Below are positions 59,480-64,000 of a stretch of 64,000 nucleotides of DNA, one piece after another. Origin of the DNA: JALEFZ01 sp039820545 (lineage in GTDB: Bacteria; Bacteroidota; Bacteroidia; J057); contig JBCBPW010000021.1 of assembly GCA_039820545.1 (NCBI GenBank), forward strand, positions 1 to 64,000, read 5' to 3'. Made by a program: the position numbers and the translations under genes. The notes beneath the pieces are model-generated. The model made no database searches. It was not told where the DNA came from and saw nothing but the letters and a program-made list of their open reading frames with translations. Numbering within the stretch: position 1 is the stretch's first letter; each line of letters starts with the position of its first letter.

Positions 59480-61942
59480 ATGAATATATTGAAATTCGGA
59501 GGTTCCTCCGTAGCTAAGGCAGAAGGCCTGGATAGGGTCGCAAAGATCATTGAAGCTCGCCATCGGTCAGGAGATCAAGTTGCTGTAGTCGTTTCGGCCA
59601 TGAAAGGAATGACCGACATGCTGGAAAAGATTTCTTACCTAGCAGCCTTGGGTGATGACCAGTATCGGGAATACCTAAGGAGTTTTTGGGAACCCCATTA
59701 CCATGCCGTCAAAACACAAATCGCCAATATTTCCATTCGCCTGACAGTCATTCAATCTCTCCGCAAGCGAGAAGATGAGCTGGATTCCCTCATGTATGGA
59801 TTGGCCATTACGCGTGATTTGACACCCCGAATGCGGGATGTGATCTTGAGCTTTGGAGAACGAATTTCGGCTTACATTCTTTCTCAGATCCTGAATTGTC
59901 GTCAACTTCCAGGCATATTTGTGGATGCACGTGAGTTGATTCTAACGGACAGTCAGTATGGAGCTGCAGAGGTCGCGACAGAGGAAACCTACGAGAAAGT
60001 ACGATCACACTTTGAGAAGCATTCAGATAAGATCTCTATCATTACGGGTTTCATCGGCTCGTCGCCCAAAGGAATTACGACCACGCTGGGTAGGGGGGGA
60101 TCTGACTATACCGCTTCTTTGATTGGGGCTGCACTGGGGGCAGAAGAAATCGAGATATGGACGGATGTCGATGGGGTTTTAACCTCCGATCCTCGTAAGG
60201 TGAAGATGGCTTTTCCCATTGATTATTTGAGTTTTGAAGAAGCATTAGAAATGTCACACTTTGGAGCGAGAGTCATTTATCCTCCTACCATTGTCCCAGC
60301 CCTAGAGAAAAAAATCCCTATTCGCATCAAAAATACATTCAATCCAGACGCCAAGGGAACCCTGATTGGAGGTGATCCTATGCCCTCCAAAGTGATCGCC
60401 AAGGGCATTACTTCCATTAATGACGTGACGCTGCTGACTCTGACAGGTTCCGCTTTGTTTGGGGGATCTTCGGTATCTGCCCGGCTTTTTATGGTTTTGG
60501 CTGAGGGAAATATCAATGCGATCCTCATTACCCAGGGCTCCTCTCAGCATGGAATCTCACTGGCAATCCGCCCGCAAGACGCCGAGAAGGCCGAACGCAT
60601 CGTCAACAAAGAGTTTGAATTGGAGCAGCAGGCGAAGCGCATCGATCCTGTGTGGCTGGAGCATAATCTGGCGGTCATCGCAGTGATCGGAGACAATATG
60701 CGGGCATTACCTGGGGTATCTGCAAAGATCTTCCAGGCATTAGGAAAAAATGGGGTGAATGTCATCGCGACTGCCCAAGGATCTAGCCAGCGGAATGTGT
60801 CGGTGGTGATTAGAAAACAAGATGAAACCAAGGCCCTGACAGCCGTTCATGATATTTTCTTCCTCTCCAAATACTACACTCTCAATCTGTTTGTTGTGGG
60901 AGCAGGCTTGGTAGGGAGTACGTTGCTTCGCCAGATTCAAGAACAAAGCGCCTTCTTGAAAGAAACCCAGTATGTGAGCTTTCGACTCGTCGCCTTGACC
61001 AACACAAAGAAGATGCTGTTTGAAGAGGAGGGGCTGCCGTTGGATGGGTGGAAGGATATTTTGGAGGAAACAGGAGAGCCTGCCAACTTGCCTGCATTTG
61101 TGGCTAAGATGATCGAGATGAATTTGCCCAATTCGGTCTTCATTGACAATACCGCAAGTGAGGAACCCATCCCTTACTATGAAGAGATACTCCGCAATGC
61201 GATCTCGATTTCGACTCCCAATAAAGTCGCGGTCTCTGGCCCTTATAGCCGATATCAAGGGCTCAAAGAGTTGGCAGACCAGTACTCTGTGAAGTTCTTC
61301 TATGAAGCGAATGTAGGTGCAGGGCTTCCCGTATTGACCACACTCAATGATCTCATCAACAGTGGGGACCGTATCCTAAAGATTGAAGGTATCCTATCGG
61401 GCTCCCTTTCCTTCATTTTCAACTCCTTTAAGGCAGGCATGTCCTTCAGCGAGATCGTCCAGCAAGCACAAACCAATGGGTTTACAGAACCTGATCCGAG
61501 GGTAGACCTTAGTGGAAAAGATGTTGCGCGAAAATTGCTGATCCTCGCGCGGGAGTCTGGGCTTAAGCTAGAACCTTCGGATATAGAGATTGAGCAGATT
61601 CTCCCACCCGAGTGTATGGCCGCAGAGACAGCAGATGAGTTTATGCGCATCTTGCCCAACCATAATGGCTACTTTGAGCAACTGCGTCAAGAAGCGGAAG
61701 CAGAAGGCAAGGTGCTGCGCTTTGTGGCGACTTTGGAAGGAGAGAAGGCTTACATTACGCTACAGAAACTAGATGAAGAAAGCCCCTTTTATAATTTGTC
61801 AGGTAGTGACAACATGATTGTGTTTACTTCTAATCGATACAAGGATCGTCCACTAGTCGTCAAAGGGCCTGGGGCAGGGGCTGAGGTGACGGCAGCAGGT
61901 GTATTTGCCGAAATCCTTCGTATCGGATACTACTTATCTTAA
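59480..61942 (+). CDS. thrA: Bifunctional aspartokinase I/homoserine dehydrogenase I
   Basis: An 820-residue fusion from MNILKFGGSSVAKAEG at 59480; the frame extends upstream but lacks conservation there. The aspartokinase domain (1-290) has KFGGSS and GFIGSSPKGITTTLGRGGSDYTAS. Two ACT domains (about 305-455) bind the feedback inhibitor (GVSAKIFQALGKNGVNV). The homoserine dehydrogenase domain (about 465-820) has the NAD(P) motif VVGAGLVGS, NKVAVSG, and GILSGSLSFIFNSF with DPRVDLSGKDVARK. It catalyses the first and third steps from aspartate to threonine and methionine. thrB and thrC are not adjacent; two secreted-protein genes follow. Confidence 0.97.
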   Translation: MNILKFGGSSVAKAEGLDRVAKIIEARHRSGDQVAVVVSAMKGMTDMLEKISYLAALGDDQYREYLRSFWEPHYHAVKTQIANISIRLTVIQSLRKREDELDSLMYGLAITRDLTPRMRDVILSFGERISAYILSQILNCRQLPGIFVDARELILTDSQYGAAEVATEETYEKVRSHFEKHSDKISIITGFIGSSPKGITTTLGRGGSDYTASLIGAALGAEEIEIWTDVDGVLTSDPRKVKMAFPIDYLSFEEALEMSHFGARVIYPPTIVPALEKKIPIRIKNTFNPDAKGTLIGGDPMPSKVIAKGITSINDVTLLTLTGSALFGGSSVSARLFMVLAEGNINAILITQGSSQHGISLAIRPQDAEKAERIVNKEFELEQQAKRIDPVWLEHNLAVIAVIGDNMRALPGVSAKIFQALGKNGVNVIATAQGSSQRNVSVVIRKQDETKALTAVHDIFFLSKYYTLNLFVVGAGLVGSTLLRQIQEQSAFLKETQYVSFRLVALTNTKKMLFEEEGLPLDGWKDILEETGEPANLPAFVAKMIEMNLPNSVFIDNTASEEPIPYYEEILRNAISISTPNKVAVSGPYSRYQGLKELADQYSVKFFYEANVGAGLPVLTTLNDLINSGDRILKIEGILSGSLSFIFNSFKAGMSFSEIVQQAQTNGFTEPDPRVDLSGKDVARKLLILARESGLKLEPSDIEIEQILPPECMAAETADEFMRILPNHNGYFEQLRQEAEAEGKVLRFVATLEGEKAYITLQKLDEESPFYNLSGSDNMIVFTSNRYKDRPLVVKGPGAGAEVTAAGVFAEILRIGYYLS

Positions 61943-61956
61943 TCTCCAAGCGTACA

Positions 61957-62517
61957 ATGAATATGAAAAGTATAAAGAACATCCTTCTACTATTTTTCCT
62001 GACAACGCTCATCATCCAAGTTCAAGCACAAGAGGGAGGAGCCATAGATAATCTTGCTTTTACTTTCAAAGCGAATTTTCCTTCGAAACCTGACTTTCAG
62101 CAACGAAGCATCCCAAGCCCGATGGGGGATCTGACCTTGAATCTATATGTGTGTGAAGGAGGAGAAGCGGATGAAAATTTACTTTATCTTGTGAATGCCA
62201 CAGCTTATCCAGCAGAGACGGTACACTCTGACTCTACGGATAAAATCGAAGCTTTTTACCAAGGCGCGATCTCAGGAGCTGCAAGTAATGTGAATGGGAA
62301 AGTACTCACACGCAAGGCCATCGAAGTTAATGGCTATGAAGGCCGAGAAGTGACGATCAAAATGGATGCCGATGGCAGTGTCGCGATTATCCGCTCACGC
62401 ATGGTCTTGATTCAGAATGTGATCTACATGATGCAAACCATTGCCGAGGAGGGAAAGGATGGGAATCAAGCTGCCCAAGTCTTTCTGGAATCATTCGAGT
62501 ATTATGGAAAAAAGTAG
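61957..62517 (+). CDS. Secreted hypothetical protein, paralog A
   Basis: The 186-residue protein has a signal peptide (1-24, IQVQAQ) and a single alpha/beta domain that binds no obvious motif: FTFKANFPSKPDFQQRSIPSPMGDLTLNLYVCEG then a C-terminal IIRSRMVLIQNVIYMM and FLESFEYYGKK. It resembles the gene directly downstream over its whole length (IPSPMGDLTLNLYVCE versus NPTPVGEIKLELNICE), so the pair arose by tandem duplication. It starts 14 bases after thrA. Function unknown. Confidence 0.7.
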   Translation: MNMKSIKNILLLFFLTTLIIQVQAQEGGAIDNLAFTFKANFPSKPDFQQRSIPSPMGDLTLNLYVCEGGEADENLLYLVNATAYPAETVHSDSTDKIEAFYQGAISGAASNVNGKVLTRKAIEVNGYEGREVTIKMDADGSVAIIRSRMVLIQNVIYMMQTIAEEGKDGNQAAQVFLESFEYYGKK

Positions 62518-62541
62518 CATATACCATATACCCAATCTATC

Positions 62542-63114
62542 ATGAAATATATACCTAGCATCCTACTTTTTCTTCTTTTGAGTGTATCTGTTTGTGCTCA
62601 GGATTCACCCTCTGAGGCTCCTTCAGAAGAAGAAACCACAGACGACCTCTTTTCCTTCACAAGCAAAATTAACGGTCACACATTTTCTCTAGATCTAGCG
62701 TGTGAGCCCACCTATCAGCAACAGACCAATCCTACGCCTGTTGGAGAGATCAAGTTAGAACTCAACATATGTGAGTTATCTGATGATAAAGAGACCTCGC
62801 TCTACATCAACTCCATTACCCATCTGGCCGAGGGTATGATTCCTCCTGGTACGGAGAAACCCTTTTTGGATTCCTATCTCACAGGAACGGCCACAGGCAT
62901 GAAAGGTGAACTCATCAAAAAGGAAGACACTGACTTCAAAGATTTTTTAGCATCCGAAACCATCATCAAGCTAGAAATAGAAGGCAGTACCTCCTACGTT
63001 CATGGGAGATATATGCTGATTGAAGGCGCGATCTATAGCTTACAGGTATTTAACACAGAAGAAAAGACCCACCCTTCCCTCAAGGAGCTTTGGGATTCTT
63101 TTGACTACGAATGA
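62542..63114 (+). CDS. Secreted hypothetical protein, paralog B
   Basis: The 190-residue protein has a signal peptide (1-19, SVCAQ), then an acidic S/E/P linker. The same fold as its upstream neighbour follows: FTSKINGHTFSLDLACEPTYQQQTNPTPVGEIKLELNICE, HGRYMLIEGAIYSLQVF, ending LWDSFDYE. Two cysteines (CEPT and NICEL) may pair. It starts 24 bases after paralog A, and the two are probably co-transcribed. Function unknown. Confidence 0.7.
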   Translation: MKYIPSILLFLLLSVSVCAQDSPSEAPSEEETTDDLFSFTSKINGHTFSLDLACEPTYQQQTNPTPVGEIKLELNICELSDDKETSLYINSITHLAEGMIPPGTEKPFLDSYLTGTATGMKGELIKKEDTDFKDFLASETIIKLEIEGSTSYVHGRYMLIEGAIYSLQVFNTEEKTHPSLKELWDSFDYE

Positions 63115-63137
63115 TCATAAGGAGTTGGGAAAGCGTA

Positions 63138-63596
63138 TTATACCCCATACCTGATATAGGTCAGAATTTCATCAATCTGGCCATCCGATAGTTGTGGGAA
63201 AGCCGTCATGACAGATTGATTGTATTCGTTCCAAATGGCGAGAGCTTTCTCATCCTTTTGTTTGATGAGTTTGGAGGAGTTCTTGATCCAGGTATATAAC
63301 CATTCGGGATCGTCTGTGTATTTCTCTTCTACTCCTTCAAGAGGAGGTCCTACGAGCTTTCCTTTTAATTTATGACAAGATGAACAGTTTTGTTTGAAGA
63401 GTTTTTCTCCTGAAGTAAAAGCTGCTTGAGCCTCCGAAGGAACATTAGGACCTTGATCTACAACTGCCGTGACAGTCGAGGTGTCAGATAGACCTGTATA
63501 TGCGGGAGCCTCAAAAGAACCTTTGATGATGAGGTAAAAAAAGAAGCCTAAACAAGCGAAGGCAGCAACTGATAAGATGTTAAAAATGAATCTCAT
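63138..63596 (-). CDS. Membrane-anchored c-type cytochrome (class I)
   Basis: The 152-residue protein has one N-terminal membrane segment (about 5-25, uncleaved or signal anchor) and a class I cytochrome c domain. The haem site is CSSCH (71-75), followed by KLKGKLVGPPLEGV, and a probable axial Met130 in QSVMTAFPQLSD, then the C-terminal helix DGQIDEILTYIRYGV. It transfers electrons in the periplasm; the partner is unknown. A perfect inverted repeat lies 5 bases before its ATG. Confidence 0.93.
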   Translation of the reverse strand: MRFIFNILSVAAFACLGFFFYLIIKGSFEAPAYTGLSDTSTVTAVVDQGPNVPSEAQAAFTSGEKLFKQNCSSCHKLKGKLVGPPLEGVEEKYTDDPEWLYTWIKNSSKLIKQKDEKALAIWNEYNQSVMTAFPQLSDGQIDEILTYIRYGV

Positions 63597-63600
63597 GGAT

Positions 63601-63624
63601 GTATAACTATTTTCTTAGTTATAC
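63601..63624 (-). promoter_or_regulatory. Inverted repeat in the cytochrome c leader
   Basis: GTATAACTA (63601-63609) and TAGTTATAC (63616-63624) form a perfect 9-base inverted repeat with a 6-base spacer, ending 5 bases before the cytochrome c start codon. It covers the ribosome-binding region, so it could act as an RNA hairpin or a repressor site. Confidence 0.5.
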
Positions 63625-63679
63625 GAAGTCGAGACCTAGGAGTTTTTGAGACATATAGATTTCTCTATGAGTCTAGAGC

Positions 63680-63716
63680 AAAAGAAAAAGGAGGGTTGTG
63701 CGGGACACATCCCTCC
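63680..63716 (-). terminator. Terminator of the kmo gene
   Basis: On the minus strand GGAGGGATGTG/CACAACCCTCC (63690-63716, 5-base loop, one mismatch) is followed by UUUUUCUUUUG. It lies 23 bases after the kmo stop. Confidence 0.8.
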
Positions 63717-63739
63717 CTCTCGATAGATTTTTCACTTTT

Positions 63740-64000
63740 TTATCCTATGTGGGCCTGAATCAAGGCTTCTGCTTTCTCCAAATTGATGTCCTCAAGTGAA
63801 GTAGCTCCCACTGTCAATTCCTTTAAGATTTCTAGATTGGTAACGCCTCGTTGATACGCCTCGGCATAGGGTATGCGGCTAAACGAAACCAGTTCATAGC
63901 GAGATTTGTATTGTTCAAAGGTCCGTCCTAGCATAAACTCCACCTTTTTGCGGAAAAGAAATTCCTCATCCGCTACTGTATCCCGCATCTCGATGAAGTT
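63740..64000 (-). CDS. kmo: Kynurenine 3-monooxygenase, C-terminal fragment (cut by window edge)
   Basis: The frame is open to the last base and reads NFIEMRDTVADEEFLFRKK, then YELVSFSRIPYAEAYQRG, matching the C-terminal part of FAD-dependent kynurenine 3-monooxygenases (N-[FY]-x-E-M-R-D and the VTFS-x-IPY motif). About 87 residues are visible; the FAD-binding and catalytic domains lie right of the window, so activity cannot be judged. The enzyme hydroxylates kynurenine in tryptophan breakdown, or in quinolinate synthesis for NAD. A strong terminator follows. Confidence 0.8.
   Translation of the reverse strand, partial: NFIEMRDTVADEEFLFRKKVEFMLGRTFEQYKSRYELVSFSRIPYAEAYQRGVTNLEILKELTVGATSLEDINLEKAEALIQAHIG

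Noticed and set aside
60740..61258. 172-residue minus-strand ORF
   Set aside because: Antisense shadow of thrA.

Overview
The window looks like chromosomal DNA of a Bacteroidota bacterium, most likely from the Saprospiria/Cytophagia side. This rests on: type IX secretion (T9SS) C-terminal sorting domains on large secreted proteins; Bacteroidota promoter elements of the form TAnnTTTG (clearest before nuoE, with a TTG 19 bases upstream); LytS/LytTR two-component regulators; a TamL-type lipoprotein of the BamA/TamA family; a fused aspartokinase/homoserine dehydrogenase; and a kynurenine 3-monooxygenase fragment. No tRNA, rRNA, integrase or insertion sequence was seen. The organism assignment is inference.

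Layout. 1-9.0 kb: the 3' part of a CARDB-repeat surface protein, then a 2178-residue RHS/YD-repeat protein carrying a T9SS sorting domain. 9.0-12.9 kb: a sigma-54 activator with an N-terminal CARF-like domain, an unrecognised helical protein and a small T9SS-type secreted protein. 13.0-22.8 kb: a type III-A CRISPR-Cas effector module on the minus strand (cas10-csm2-csm3-csm4-csm5-cas6) with a divergent csm6 on the plus strand. csm4 is split by a single-base frameshift, Cas10 has no visible HD nuclease motif, and there is no cas1, cas2 or CRISPR array in the window. 22.8-25.1 kb: a 65-base-class tandem repeat block, a pRiA4b ORF-3-like gene, and a scar of two truncated genes fused tail to tail. 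25.2-30.0 kb: an export operon (DUF2147-like, TolC, membrane fusion lipoprotein, FtsX-type permease, ABC ATPase).

30.2-38.9 kb is an accessory island on the minus strand: a caspase-like (C14) protease with a long unknown C-terminus, a LytTR regulator and LytS-type kinase, a CHAT-protease membrane protein, a secreted paralog of the CHAT protein's C-terminus, and two small proteins that share their first codons. It reads as a signalling-coupled caspase/CHAT module and is, with the CARF-sigma54 regulator next to the type III system, the best candidate for an undescribed system. 39.7-42.8 kb holds a 1044-residue multidomain protein of unknown role, followed by an AraC regulator and a hybrid histidine kinase.

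46.6-64 kb is mostly housekeeping: cyclophilin, MsbA-like ABC exporter, RbfA, LolC-like permease, TamL, TrmH/SpoU methyltransferase (its start codon overlaps that of tamL on the opposite strand), VanY-like peptidase, secreted nuclease, NuoE, CarA, ThrA, two secreted paralogs, cytochrome c, and the C-terminus of kynurenine 3-monooxygenase running off the right edge. All assignments come from reading the sequence; no database search was run.
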